The notes under the pieces are model-generated. The model was not told where the DNA came from. It was given only the letters and a program-made list of their open reading frames with translations, and did not search any database. Positions 21,664 to 35,300 of a DNA stretch of 64,000 bases are shown here, piece by piece (within the stretch, counting starts at the first letter, position 1; each line of letters starts with the position of its first letter). This DNA comes from Patiria pectinifera (lineage: Eukaryota > Echinodermata > Asteroidea > Valvatida > Asterinidae). The stretch lies in the NCBI GenBank assembly GCA_029964075.1, contig CM057141.1, positions 15,314,001 through 15,378,000 of the forward strand. Direction: 5' to 3'. Made by a program: the position numbers and the translations under genes.

Positions 21664-22790
21664 AAGGGGTGACCATCTTCGGTGGAAATTTCTCCTAAAA
21701 GTCATCGGTTCACCCCCTGAACATTGACAAACAGCGCGCTGGGAAAGACTAACGCGGGTGTAAGCCAGTCAATCGGTCCGAAATTGCCTACGCCGGCCAA
21801 ATCACGATTTACATGCCATCGAATTCTTCAGTATGTGAGCATGTCGTGGGCCATGAACTTGGGGATTTGTAAAAAACAAAAAAATACAAGGGTGGAAGCC
21901 GTGCACAGTCATGATCGGACCACGGGGCTTGTATTTCTGTGACATTTAGATGAAATTGGGGCCCTATAAAAGCGCTCTATTTTTTTCCACTGGAGTGTAT
22001 AGGCATCGTTTTAAAAAAATAATGGAGATGGGCTTCGTGACTGTTTGAAGGGGTGATCTTCTTCGGATTGAAATTTCTCCCAAAATTCATCAGATTACCC
22101 TAAAAAATTGAACCAAGAAAAGAAAGATAATGAAATAAGCTTAAATTTGCTGTGTGCCTCGAACACCTTAATTTGAGATTGCGAGTGTTTTGTCCCGAAT
22201 TGCTGAAATGGGGGCATTTTAATAGCTAATGCGCGCAAATGCTATCCGAAAAACTTTTGGTTGAAATGTATACATTCCATTCCGGATGTCTTTTTCATTG
22301 GACCATGTGGACAAATTTGAGCCTCGCATAATATGCAATTTGACCCTTCGTGACTTTGAGACGGAGCCTGAGCAAGTGACTTGAATTGAACATTTACAAA
22401 ACAGATAATAATTGCCTCTTTTCTTAACTTTCATTTGTTTTCCTCACTTTTTCTTTTGAAGCAGGGGAACGAAAGCGGGGAGCCGGGGAGAAGGAAGTTT
22501 TCCTTTTTGTAAACAAAAGCTGGAAAAGGAAAATACACTAGGATTCAATAAAGGAAGAAGAAGGGGAAATTAAAAGATTACATAAGAAATTACGTAAAAA
22601 ATAAATAAAAGATGAGTGTCGAGTTGGCCCAGTGGGTTCGTACCCCAACCCTAGAGTTGGAGTGGAGAGAGAATTTGCTTTTGACTCATATTCCGATCCA
22701 CTGAGCTACGGCTCACCTCGACATATTCATGGGAAAGTGGTTTATTATACGTGGAACGACTCAAATCTGATGCAAGTTCCTGCAAGCGAA
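21664..22790. repeat. Isolated copy of the 1.43-kb unit
   Basis: Matches the array at 5216-12075, from 'aaggggtga.c.tcttcgg' through the tRNA-like module, with more divergence and a truncated end. It begins immediately after Penelope-like DNA; the array itself ends at Penelope-like DNA near 12080. Confidence 0.8.
22617..22723 (-). repeat. tRNA-like 107-nt module, copy 6
   Basis: Nearly identical to the array modules, with intact TGTCGAG/CTCGACA arms, although the unit around it has diverged. Confidence 0.6.
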
Positions 22791-23247
22791 TTTCTTTTCC
22801 GTAGGCGGCATGCTCCCAAGTCATGAATAATTCAGTAGTTTGATCGGGCCAGTATGTTTATTGATGAAAGAGAACGATGATATTATGAGCGTTGTTGTTA
22901 TTTAGTCAACCAGTTACCTTTTAAAGCGTTTTTAGTACAAACATCATGGAGCTACACTTTCTCGCATGAAATCACGTCAAGTACTTCAAACCAAACAATC
23001 TGCTTTTTACCTGACCAACGCTATAGGCGCCCTTCCACCAGGCCAATAATCGGAATGGTTGACCTTTGCCCCTTAGCCATGCCGAGCTATTTATAAAACA
23101 TGTAAAAGCAAACTTTGACCTTCATGACCTTATACAATCGTGACATGCGTATCTGATAAGCAATTAGGTGGACGAAATTTCGCGAAAGAGAGATATTATA
23201 GATTATAATTATGTCCTGACAGTAGGGCCTATGTAGGTTATGTAGGT
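22791..23247 (+). promoter_or_regulatory. Presumptive promoter and 5' UTR of LONP2
   Basis: Single-copy sequence directly upstream of the LONP2 start codon. No clear TATA box or CpG-rich block stands out and the transcription start cannot be placed. Its role is inferred only from position. Confidence 0.3.
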
Positions 23248-23354
23248 ATGGCGTCAAACCTGTCCATTCCTCGGCGTCTGCCGATTCTTCTAGTTGCAGA
23301 CGGCATTCTTCTGCCCGGTTCGTCAATGAGGATTCCAGTTAATTCACAAAGGAA
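23248..23354 (+). CDS. LONP2: LONP2 exon 1 (start of Lon N-domain)
   Basis: The ATG at 23248 opens [19 protein letters not shown], then [12 protein letters not shown], matching the start of vertebrate LONP2. Ends AGGAA|gtaagt, phase 2. No in-frame upstream ATG is needed to match the family length. Confidence 0.93.
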
Positions 23355-26300
23355 GTAAGTAGCGAAACCGGGTCCCTAAGTAAAAATAAAATGCGTCAAC
23401 AAGCGTCTTAGAGAAATGGCGTCAACAAGCGTGAACGGTCGTCAACCTTTACCCAGCGTCAACAAATGTTGTATAACGTTTTGGAACATCAAAATACGCT
23501 GTAGAAATAGTGACAAAGGACACCTTCAGCATACGAAATAAAGTTAAAATTATTTAAAAAGTTGTTTTTTGGGCGATCGTGAAGTGTAGGGCCCCTGTTT
23601 TATTTTGATCAAATTAGAGTCAAAAATGTTTTTTATTGGGTAGTGTATATTTTGCCGGAGGTAACGCCGGCAAACTAACGTTTACTAAAGGTTTGCCGGC
23701 GGCAATCCATATCAACAGAGGGCGCTGTACTCTTTAAGATAGGGCTGAATTATAACATGTATTAAATTCCCACCAAAGTTGTGTAGCACAGTTGGTGCAG
23801 TGGTTAAGCAATAGCTCTAGTGAGAGGGATGTCACGAGTTCGAATCCTGACTCCCGCCACAATTTTAAGGTTTTCCAGGGGTGTGAAATCTCAGCTTTAT
23901 AGCTGATTTCAGCTTTTTTTGTTTTGGATTTCAGCTATTTTCCCTCACTTGCTGTGTACAAAAGTATAGGAGATTTCCAAAGTTCAGCTTTTTTTACACC
24001 TTTTTCAGCTGTTTTCAGCTATTTTCAGCTATTTTTGTCAGAGGTCACTCACACCCCTGGTTTTCTTTTCCCCATCCCCAAATAAATAAGAATATTCTTC
24101 TTTTATTATTTTAATATGTCTCAAACATTTTATTGCAGAGTATTACTTTTTCTTTTTCAGATTTGTGGCTCTGGAGGATTTTTTTAAAAGGGAAATAAAG
24201 TCCGAAATTATAAAATGGTCTGATTCCCATCTTGTTAATACAAAAATACAACGATAATATTGGCATGGAGCCAGACTAAAATTTGTCACCGGAAAATGTT
24301 TAAGTACAAAAAAACAGTAACTGCACATGTTCAGTGCATATCCGGCAAACTAACGTTTACTGAAGGTTTGCCGTCTCCGGCAAAATATCCACTGCCTTTT
24401 TATTGCTCAAAAATCACCTTTACAATAAGCAGACTTTTCAATTCTAATGACACCCGTTTTGCAATTCACGATCGCCGTTTTTTGAACGGGAAACGTATGA
24501 CAACTTTGTCAATTAGTGTTGGCCGCCATCTTGTTTGGATAGTGCTGTACACTTCACGCATGCATAGTTTGGCTAGACCCGTGAACGTGGCTTGTAAACT
24601 ACAACGCCACGTTCACGGGTCTAAGTTTGGCTAGCTCACGTAAACAAAATGGCGGCCAACGCATACTCGACAAAGTCGATGTACATTTCGCGTTGAAAAA
24701 TAAACATCTTTTAAAATAATTTTAACTTTAATTTATATGATGAAGCCAGGTGTTCTTTGTTACTATTTCTACCATATAAAGCTGTTTTTGATGTTCCAAA
24801 ACTTATACAAAATGTGGTAATCCTTACCTTTAGGACCCCTTTCCTATATAAGGTTAAACGTACATGTATGTTAAAAGACTCACCAAAACAGCTGACTAAA
24901 TGATTCAGTACTGATGTCTGATATCATCCCTACAAAGTTTCCATTCCCAGGCGAGTCCTCACCATGCTCACCTTAAACTTTAGAGGAAATAAAGCTTTAT
25001 GTCTCTTCCAAAATTGAATAACATTTGCTTTGCAAAAAAACAACTATCTGTTTATTTTTAGGATAAAACTTTAATTTGAGCCAGTTTGTTAGGATTGATG
25101 TCTGATTGGAAGCACATACAGCCTAACTTACAGAGATGCTAACCATTACTCTTTTGGAGTAATTATAAGGATTTTGAGGCATGTTACTACTCTTGAAATT
25201 TCCAGCTGTCCTATACGCCAACATTGTGGTTACTCTGAAAAGTACTGTGGTTACTCTTAAACTTGACTGTTGTCCTATGTATTTACATTAGCATTACTCT
25301 TTGCAGGAAGAATCATTACTATTTTGTAGTCTGTATAGTTGGCATCTCTGAACTTATCTAATGCTCCGGTTTCTGGTATGCGCGCGCGTCGCCGTAGCCA
25401 TGCGCGTCGGCAAAATGAAAAAGTTTTTTTTTCAATGAAAGATGATGTCTCAAAACTGCCAAACTCACTGGTTTGACTGGAATCCTGCTGCTGCACAATT
25501 TTAACGTGTTTTTGGATGGGGTTATGATCGAGAATAAGCTTTATGTGGCCTCTCTGGACTCCCATATATTTGCACTAAGTTTAGTCGGGCACCATTTGCA
25601 GTCATCAGCCAACATTTGAGGCCAAAAAAAAAAAAACCAGGTTAAAAAAAAAACAACAACAATTTTTGGGCAAGCTCCATACCAGAAACCGTAGACTTTT
25701 TTTTTGGCCTTAGGTCCCAGTTTAGTGATTGGAGTTTGATGTTTGTACCGGTATGATGTAAAAAGTCATGTACCGGGTAATTTGACTCCATATGGGCCGT
25801 GCGGCATTTGTGTTTGTCAACATTTCGTTCTTGTGCTCTTTTGACAGTATGAACCTGGTGAAGAGTCGCATTCTGAGGCATAACACTTTGAGTAGCACAG
25901 TCATTGGTGTTGTGCCCAGGGAATCTACAAAGGAGGTGGGTGACAATGTATGTATTCCTGGCCATTTAAAGAGAAAATACAACATTTGCAAACATCAAAA
26001 AATAAAACTACCAAATTATTTTGAAATACCTTGCCGGACTGTTAGTGAATGACAGTGTAAAGCATCCTGTAAAATCATGGCACCTGGTATGCTGTCATTT
26101 TCAAGAAAAGTGGTATTTTTGTATCAATTTCCAACGCTGGTCGGCCGACCACCGTTGGAAAAAAACTGGCTTTTTTCAAATACTGGCCCCAATTTACCAT
26201 CTTTAGTTAGTCCGCATTTGTTTGAAATCGATTACACACCTATAAATGGGTACAAGCCAGCTAGACTGGTTCCCTAACCTTACAATTCCCCAATGTCTAT

Positions 26301-29300
26301 AAATTGCTCCGTTTCATCTTAAATGGAGTCAGGGAACCAGACTAGTACAGGAAAATTATTGTTTTTCGTGGTTTTCAAGCATCTACGAACCCAAAACGTC
26401 AAAAAAGTCAGTGTAACAATATTTGCTGGATATTACCAACCTCCCAAATCCATCCATTTCTGAAAATTACAGCAAAAGCAAATGATGTATATTCCCTTTA
26501 AGTATTTTATTCATATACATACATGAAGACATCATAAATGGACGTGCTTATAGCACTTGCCGAGACATTGATAATATGTATTGTAATAATGTTGTAAACA
26601 TTTTAGTACCAAAAAACTGCAGTGGAAACTCAAACTGAAATGCCTCATTTCAGAGGTTGAATTGGGGAGTTTGTGGTTGAAAGAATGACTTTTAAGTGAG
26701 AAGCACATAATTTTACCACTAGAACTCTTCAGGTGTAGGTTTTTCTTTTTCTTTAAAAAAAAGAAGAATATCCAAGAGAAATACAAATCAGAAAGTATTT
26801 CTGTAACTTTGTTTAAATTTATCCCCAAGAAATCCTACAAGTTAAACATATTTGAATGCCCGTTTTGGTAAACAAAAAAACAAGAGCAAATTTTTGTAAA
26901 TAACTTTGTAGTGGGATACATGTACTGAATGGTGTTTTTTTTTAAGAAGGAAAACAGACAAACAGGCAGTCATGTTAAAGTTATCTTGACATGTTAAAAT
27001 CATTGAACATACTTGTAGATCATGTTAAAATCAAATTATAAATGAACAGAACAACTGTGTTTTCGTACACATAGGGATCTCTACATGTAGTTTTTTTGTT
27101 TACTTTAACCCAAACGTACCTGAATCCATCAAAATCCACACCCCTGTTTCAGGGGATTTTGGCGGATTCAGGATACCTCCATTTTGAAAAAGTTGGAGGA
27201 TTTTGATGGATTCAGGACATGAAGCCTAGCGGTACTGCAGGATTTTGATGGATTCAGGATACCTCCATATTGAGCAGTTGGGGGACTTTGATGGATTCAG
27301 GATCTCAACAGATTTACTCCCGCAACGGGCTAACTGGTGGATTCTGATGGACTCACTGGCCACCAAAATGTTTTTACATGGCAAAATTGATGGATTTTGG
27401 CGGATCCTTTCTAGTAAATATACCCAAGGGGTTAGGGTTAATGAATGATTCAGCATTGTTTCGTAATGCCAAGATCTGAAGATTGACAATCATTTGATTA
27501 TCAACTCATTGATTTTGGACAGACTGAGGACTTCACTGCTATACATCACATTGGCACTGCTGCAGTCGTGGTGCAGGTGACCGGCACCAACTGGCCTCGA
27601 CCGGCATACACTCTCCTTGTGACTGGTTTGTGCCGTTTCAAGCTGGAGAAACTCCTGCAGGAAACGCCCTATCCCGTCGCTCAGGTTGTGCAGCTGGATA
27701 AGTTGCCTGGACAAGGGACAGGTTAGTCGACCCTTTTAACTGCAACTTTAGGTGCTCATCACGTTTTCAAGTAATTTTTCAAATTCATGGTAAGGTAAAA
27801 AAACGCCTCAAGTCCAAGTCCACAACTTAAAGGTATAGTCCATCATTTGTAATTTCTGCATTTTGTTCGTTTGAAGCAACAAAAGTGCTCAAAATCTAAA
27901 GAAGGGTGCTGAACAACTAACCTGATGAAGTTTCAGCTCAGCTTTAGCTGTATATTCCGAGAAAAACAGCATTCTAGGATCTCGATTTCAAATCAAAAGT
28001 TGCTGAATCATGTTTTGAATTGGGCCTGAATTCAGTGTCCGAGATATGTTCTCACGGAGCCGATTGCAACTACGCGATGTTGTGCACTGATCCAACGAAT
28101 TATATAGCAACCGCGCCTGCACAAATGTACGATTTATAGACATGTTACCTTCTTTGGTAAATAAGGAATAAATTTCTTCAAATATGTTAAGAAACATAAC
28201 TTGAAGAGAAGTCATTTTTTACCCAAAGTCTATTGTTTCATTTGATATTCAATAATCTCAAAAAATTGTACCGGGGTAATTTGCACTGAAAATTTCCTAT
28301 TAAATATTTTCGCTGTCTCTTTCAAAATGAAAACTTCTCCAAATATTCTAGATTAGTATTATTAACAACATCCTTACCCTTTCTCTTACTTGAAGATTTT
28401 GGCGATGACCATCCAGTCATGATGAATTTCAGAGAGCAAGCAGGCAATCTGGTGGATCTACTAGACATTGCTGTTCCTGTTGTTGCTAAACTAAAGGTAG
28501 GATTTTTTCCCTTCAAAGTGTCAAACCTTATGAAGGGATTTTCAGGTCATTTTCACCCTGAAGTCATTTGGCTACAAAACGCGCTTTGAACGAGATGATG
28601 TTAATCGGAAATAACATTTAAAAGTAGGATATAAACATCCACACAACTATCCTTTCTAAACTGGGCGTTTTTCGGGGTCCACTTTTGCGACCCCATAAAT
28701 TCGAGCTGTTTGGATACTAGCTGTGATTTCATTCGTAAAGTGTTCGCCTTTTTTTGCGGATGTTGAAGAAACCACTTTTTTTTGCATTGATTGTTCCCGA
28801 GACACACAACGTGTTTATCGTACACACAAAAAACGTATTCGTACTCCGTCGTGTCCGATGTAAACAAACGAGGTTTTTTCGCCTTTTCTCAGGAACGGTA
28901 AGACATTAGGTTGGTTTCCTTTCAACCAGATGTTTGAAATAGGCTAAGTAAACAATTCAAAACATAAAATTTTCGGGGATTCCAGGACCTAGTGCCCCTT
29001 TAACCACAAGAACATGTACGCATGAAGTCATGAAAAAACATGTTGGTTTTGCAAAGGAGCAGAAAATAAGTTAAAGTTTTTCCCTAGTTTCAGATCTGCT
29101 ACCCGTCTTTTTATAGGAGTACACCCCCTCTTCTCCCGTGTTTAGTTTAGTAGTGGCCTCCCCCTTCCCCCATTGTTTATTCTGGCCCCAACTTCCTGTG
29201 TAGCTTTAGTACAAGTTTCTGCTCCCTTTTTGGTAAGTTTCATGAGTTTTCATTACTTGTCTTATTATTGTATAATTCCAGTTTTATATTTGCCTTTATG

Positions 29301-32300
29301 GCACAATTGCAGAATACCCCGCCACTCGATCTATCCACCTCGTAGCCGGCTACGAGGTCACGGTTGGTTGACCTCAATAAACATTCTCAGTGCTACTTTT
29401 ATGTATTATGCATCATGCTCCATTGCACTCCCACTTCGTAACCGCGTAGCCGCCAACAGGGTAGTTGGTTTGGACTTAAAAATTTTTCAGCAACTCCCAT
29501 TCATTTTGTGTTACTTCGTTCCCAAGCATATTCAAGGGGACTCCCACTCCGTATCCGCGTAGCCGCCAACAGGGTGGTTGGTTTGGACTTAGAATTTTTT
29601 CAGCAACTCCCATTCCTTTTGTGTTGCTTCGTTCTCAAATAATGGACCCCCACTCAGTATCCACGTAGCTGGCATGGACTTGAATTGTTTCTTTTCCAAT
29701 GATTCCAACCTCGTAGCCAGAGAATTTAGGGGTGTATTTTCGAGTGGCGGGGTATTCTGCAATTACTCCGATTTTATGATACTCATATTATCCAGTTCAG
29801 TATCATTTTAGCTCCTTTTAAGATAGAGTTTTTTTTTCCTATGTACATGAAATCGTTTGTGTCTCCGCTCTTTTCTTAGAAGTCGTTTTAGCTAGCCTTT
29901 TTGTTTAGAAACTTTGAATCTTATGATGACTGCTAAGTTTTGTTTTGTAACTTCTTAAAGTCAGTTTTGGCTTATTTCTAGACATTTGAGAAGTCCTTTG
30001 CTGGGAAAGTATTGAAAATGTGTGATTTTCTAATAAGTTTTGTAATATGTTTGCCCAGGTTTTAATTGCTTGAGTCTAGGATTACCTGCAAGTTTCATGT
30101 GTATGTTATCCTCAGAGTTTAAGGTCCTTTTTCTTGCATCTTGAGTTGATTTTCATATTATTCTAGGTTTTTTAGTTGCTCTTTTTGACTTCATGTACAT
30201 AGACCTGTATCCATTAATTTAGCCTAGACCATGCCTTAATCCTTTGTTCCCTCCTTCCTAGAAGTAATAGTTTATTGAGACAGTCCAGAGGATTTGCATA
30301 CATAATGACCCATAGGACTGTGCAGTATCTTGCAGTCCATAGTGCGTTAATCCCTTGTGCACACAGTGGCAAACTTGCATTTGGACCCTTTTGTTGCTTA
30401 GAGGATACTTTAGTACATGGACTGTAGTTTCATAGGAGTTTTGTTTTTAATATAAGAACTGTTTTTAAATTGCCATTTGTTTGTTTTATTCTCTTGTTAC
30501 AGGTTTTTAGTTCATTCCTGTGCTTTTAGAGTCATTTTCCTCTAGTGCTGTGTGGGTTTCCTTTGTACCCCCCTTTTTTCCTTTGGTTTTTTATTCTTTT
30601 TAACTTAGTTTTTTTGTAATCATCCCCCCAAAATTATCCAATCATTTATTTCTGTTATCTTTGGCAAACTCTTTCGAGTTTTATTTGTTGTCTTGACCCA
30701 CAGGGAGATTTTGTTTGGAAGTATTTGAGAAACCTAATTTTCGGAAGGATAGACATTGTTAGTTTTTTGGTATCTGTTTGAATTAAAAAAATTTGAAAAG
30801 TCTATTTTTGTTTCCTTGATTCCTTTTCTTTCTTTTTTTTGTCCCAGTTAATCGCGACATAATCATTGGAATCAGGTTTTTTTTCTCTAGTGATCCATTT
30901 TTCTACGTTACAGTTTCAATTCACTCCTACTAAACTCCTACAAAGAAATGTTGCAATTGTAGAGGACCATCTGCTGGCCAGTGGACACAAATCTCTCAGT
31001 ATTGTGAGTTGCTTGGTTGTGAATAGAATTGCTCTAGCAGTTAAATGCATCCTTGGTTTGCTTCAATTTGCCAGAAACTTCTTGAAAGTCTTCCCACTGC
31101 AAGGCTTCTTGACATATTTGCCTCCATTGTCAAAGCTTCTTACAGTGAGAAACTGCAGGTAAGTACATGCACATTTACCTGAATGTGAAAGATGGGTCAA
31201 TTTGGTGGAGTCGGTGTATACGCATACATACTGTCTGATATTCATTGCAATCTTAATGACGTATATAAAATACATTAACAAATACCTTGGAGAGTTGATA
31301 GCTTCTAATTGGTCGAGACTTGAGCACATGGGGTGTATTAACATGTGATGTAAAGACTGGCTTTTAAGAAAAAGCGAATAATTTTTTTTTTCTCCGGACA
31401 CTTGGCCTCCGAAAATTTATGCCCCCCCCCGCCCCCCGGGTGTCCCCCCACCCCTCACCCCACCCCACCCTCCCATCTGAGCCTGCATTACATTTGATGT
31501 GATGAGTCATGATCCTTCATGTGTAGCGTGCATGCTCTTGCAAACATAGAACTTTTGAGCTGTTTATCACATAATCAAGTTAAATCTAAAAATTAATGTG
31601 GCCTGACGTTGCGAACTTAGCAAGTTCTTCTTCAGAGGCTAAAGAAGAAGAAGAACTTGCTAAGTTCGCAACGTCAGGCCACATTAATTTTTAGATTTAT
31701 ATATTTCAGGTCCATCCAGTCAGTAAGCAGTTTGCAGCAGTCTTACTTTTTTTCACATAATCAAGTTGTCAGGTTTTATCACTTTATCCTTCCCCCAAGG
31801 TGATAAGGTTTGGCAATGTGAGCACCATGCATAGTTTTAATGCTAAGAACCTCAAGAACCTCAATTCGAAAATGCCGAAACCTAAGAAAAAACATTCAAT
31901 TATTTCAGTTTTTGTTGGAGCAGGTCTCGTTTCAGAGTTACAATCATAGTTAAAATACTTCTAAAGATTTTACTGTTTTACTCCTTTTTATGTTGGTGTT
32001 AAAATGGTCATGGGTGATTCTTACAAGCATTGTTAGTATTATAACTGACATGTATTGAACAATAGTGACAGAAAGAGTTCCTGGGGTTTATCCCTTTTTG
32101 TAAAATCAGTCCTGATTTCTGGACAAATAAAAAATATGTATGTTATCCCCTCCAAAAGATACACACAAAATAATTCGGGCGAATCACAACACAGTGCGCC
32201 ATCAAGAGTTTGCCATGGAGAGTCCATTTTTCAAGTTTACGGTCGACAAAACATTGCCCATTTGAATGAGTGTTGATAGACAACTTGAGCTAATTTGTTA

Positions 32301-35300
32301 TAGATTGGAGCATATCAATCTGCCGCCTTACAAAAAACACCATAGTGATAAAAAGAAAAGAAAAGGGCAAACAGATACTCAAATCATATGCTTAGGAAAC
32401 TACTGACCGGAAAAGTGAACAATTTCAAATGTCCCGTGCTGCGAATTTGTCGACTCTCTCCCACAATGCACTGGGAAAAATGAACTCTCCGTGGCAAACT
32501 CTTGGTGGCACACTGCATTGTGAATCGCCTGAATTGGAGATACACTGTATAAAAGAACTAACTAACTGCAGCATATTGATTGTTCCTATGCCAAGGTCCT
32601 GGATGCTATAGACCTCGAAGAACGCATCAAGAGGACTCTTCCTCTCCTTGCAAGGCAGATAGAGGGGCTGAAGCTCTTACAACGTACCCGTGCAAACTCT
32701 GGTCCTCATACATTGAGAGACAGGCAAAACACCCTCGCTTTAAAGAATGTATTGAAGAAAGTCAACATCGCAGACATGGAAGATGAGAATGAATTGGATG
32801 AAATCACGGACTTGGAGCACAAGATCAGGTCAGTACCCTATAAAGAAGATTGCAATTAGGATTGTTAATACAGTGAAATTGCGATAAGTCAGACTCAGAT
32901 AGCTCGAAACTCTGTTTATCTCAAAGCGATAAGGGAATAGGATATTACAGTACCGATTATTCTTAACAGACGAGCAGTTAACTGTAACGTCATCCCCATC
33001 CCCCCCCCCCCCGGCTTCAGAGAGAAAGAGACGCGGAATACATTAAAGGGGTTAATAAAGTACAATTTGTTTGGTTCTCTTGATTTTTAAATAAAACAAT
33101 TTTCTACATCCAAGCCCATTTAATTCTGGCCTCTCCGTTAAATCCTGTGCATTTCTTGGGAAAATTTAATACGAATTACGCTTAGTTTTTCTTATTTTTA
33201 AAGGAATAAGATCAAGATTACCAACAGCCCTTGGTCTCTAGAGTAATATTGATATAAAATAATAGGCCTTGCGTTATTGTTGTAATATGAATTTTTATCA
33301 TGTTTAATTTAAATTTGATGATTTTGATACTTGAATCGGGCCTTGTTGAACTTGAGACCATGGACTAACTGACAACTCTGCAAACTCATCAGAGTCATGT
33401 AAGAATGCATCCCTACACAAAAGACATATCATTCTGCATGTACATTGTGAGCCAAATTACTTGCAACTGAAGGCACAAATAGCAGCATACAGTTCGCATC
33501 ATTTTTGTTGATATTGGCTATTGATTTCTTATCCTATTTAACCCTAACCGCCCTGAATCCTTCAAAATCCTCTTTGCCAAAGTGGAGAAATTTGGAGGAT
33601 TGAGGTTACATGGCAAAACTGCGTTACTGATTTCGTAGGATGCACTTTGTCAAGGTCTTGGGCCGGACCTTGTGTTGTTTTTGCTCAGCCATGCATAAAT
33701 ATAGGCCTGGATTATGCTGGAAATCCTCTGTACTGCTCCAGGATGTCACTGGCCAAGCCTCAACATATTGACAGTCACTGCCGCAGGATTTTGCAGGATT
33801 CAGGCAGTGGTCACCCCTCCACGGACCATATTCAAAAAATAATAGAGGAATTTGCAGGATTGAGGCTATCAATGCTATTTTTCCATGAGGCCAATTGGAG
33901 GATTTTGCAGGATTGAGGCTACATCCTAGAAAAAAAAGGCCTAGGGAGTTAGGGTTAAAGATGGAAATGCACTTACTTTATATTAATTTGTTTGTCTTGG
34001 CTTTTAGAAAAGCTGACATGCCACCTCATGCCCACAAAGCTTGTCATAAGGAGCTGAAACGTCTGAAGAAGACTCCAACGGCCATGCCTGAATATGGGCT
34101 GATCCGGAACTACCTGGAGCTCATGGTAGAGTTGCCTTGGTCCAAGCAATCTACTGATACACTGGACATTAAGCAAGCAAGGTCGGTGTCACTATTTTTG
34201 GAATACTACACACAATCAAATATAGAACGCCATATTCTGTTCAAGACTAATTTAGTGGGGTGCATGTTTTGTGTCGAATATTCGGGTAGGCAGAATAAAT
34301 ATTAGGATTATGGAAAAAGTCAAAGTGATTGAACGAACCGACAGCTTAAAGACCATAGAAGCAAAATTAAAAAATAAACGGAAGTGGACTTAGCTACAAG
34401 ATAAAGATGATAACGGGGACTTTGTGTCGGACTGGGGGCGGAGTGGCTTTTTTCACACACACAAAAATTTCGGTTTTTCCAAGCAGACCGAGTTCCAGTT
34501 TTTTTAAGCAGACCGAGTTCCAGTTTTTTTCAAGCAGACCCTGTGGCAACTCTGTTTTAAACCCTTTCAGCATCATAATGATGCTGAAAGGGTTTTGAAT
34601 AGGACTAAAAATAAGACTTTGGGTCATAAAAGTAATCGTTGTTCATCCTGCACACAAGTACTGTACTTCAAACAGAGAAACATTTTACTGTATAGCCTAC
34701 TGTGCAATTACCCTTCATTTCTGAAATTTGTTTAGTATTTAAGACAAATTGCACAAATGAAGGGTAGTACAATGTTTCCCAGTTTGAAGTACTTGAAGTA
34801 CTTGAAAATGACTACTTTTACATAATTGGCATTTTCTCAGAACCCAAAGTGCTATTTTCATGATTTTTTTCAGTATTTGAAAGAAAACGCTCTCAGCTTT
34901 AAAGGGAATGTACAACATTTGCTTTTGCTGCAATTTTCAGAAATAAATGGATTTGGAGGATTAGTATGTTATAGCAAATATTGTTACACTGACTTGTTTC
35001 ACGTTTTGGGTTCATAGATGCTGGAAAAACCAAGAAAACCAATCATATTCTTGTAGTCTGGTTCCCAGACCCCACTTAAGATGAAACGGAGCAATTTATA
35101 GACTTTGGGAATCGTACGATCAGTCTAGCAGGCTTGTAGTCTTCACAGGTGTGTAATCAATTGCAAAGAAAATGCAGACGACCTAAATATGAAAAACTAG
35201 GAGCACTTTTTGAAAAAAAGCCAGTTTTCTCCAACGCTGGTAGGCCGACCAGCGTTGGAAAAATACAGTTTTTCTTGAAAATGTCAGCACACCGGGAGCC

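Larger units (their letters stand above)
23465..24820. mobile_element. Foldback element in LONP2 intron 1 with nested SINE and MITE
   Basis: The left arm (23465-23720: 'gttttggaacatcaaaa', 'aaagttaaaattatttaaaa', 'tttgccgg') is complementary to pieces at 24340-24820 in reverse order. Between them lie a tRNA-like SINE head (about 23783-23862) and, inside its tail, an inverted-repeat element at 23875-24060. The arms are imperfect. Confidence 0.65.
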
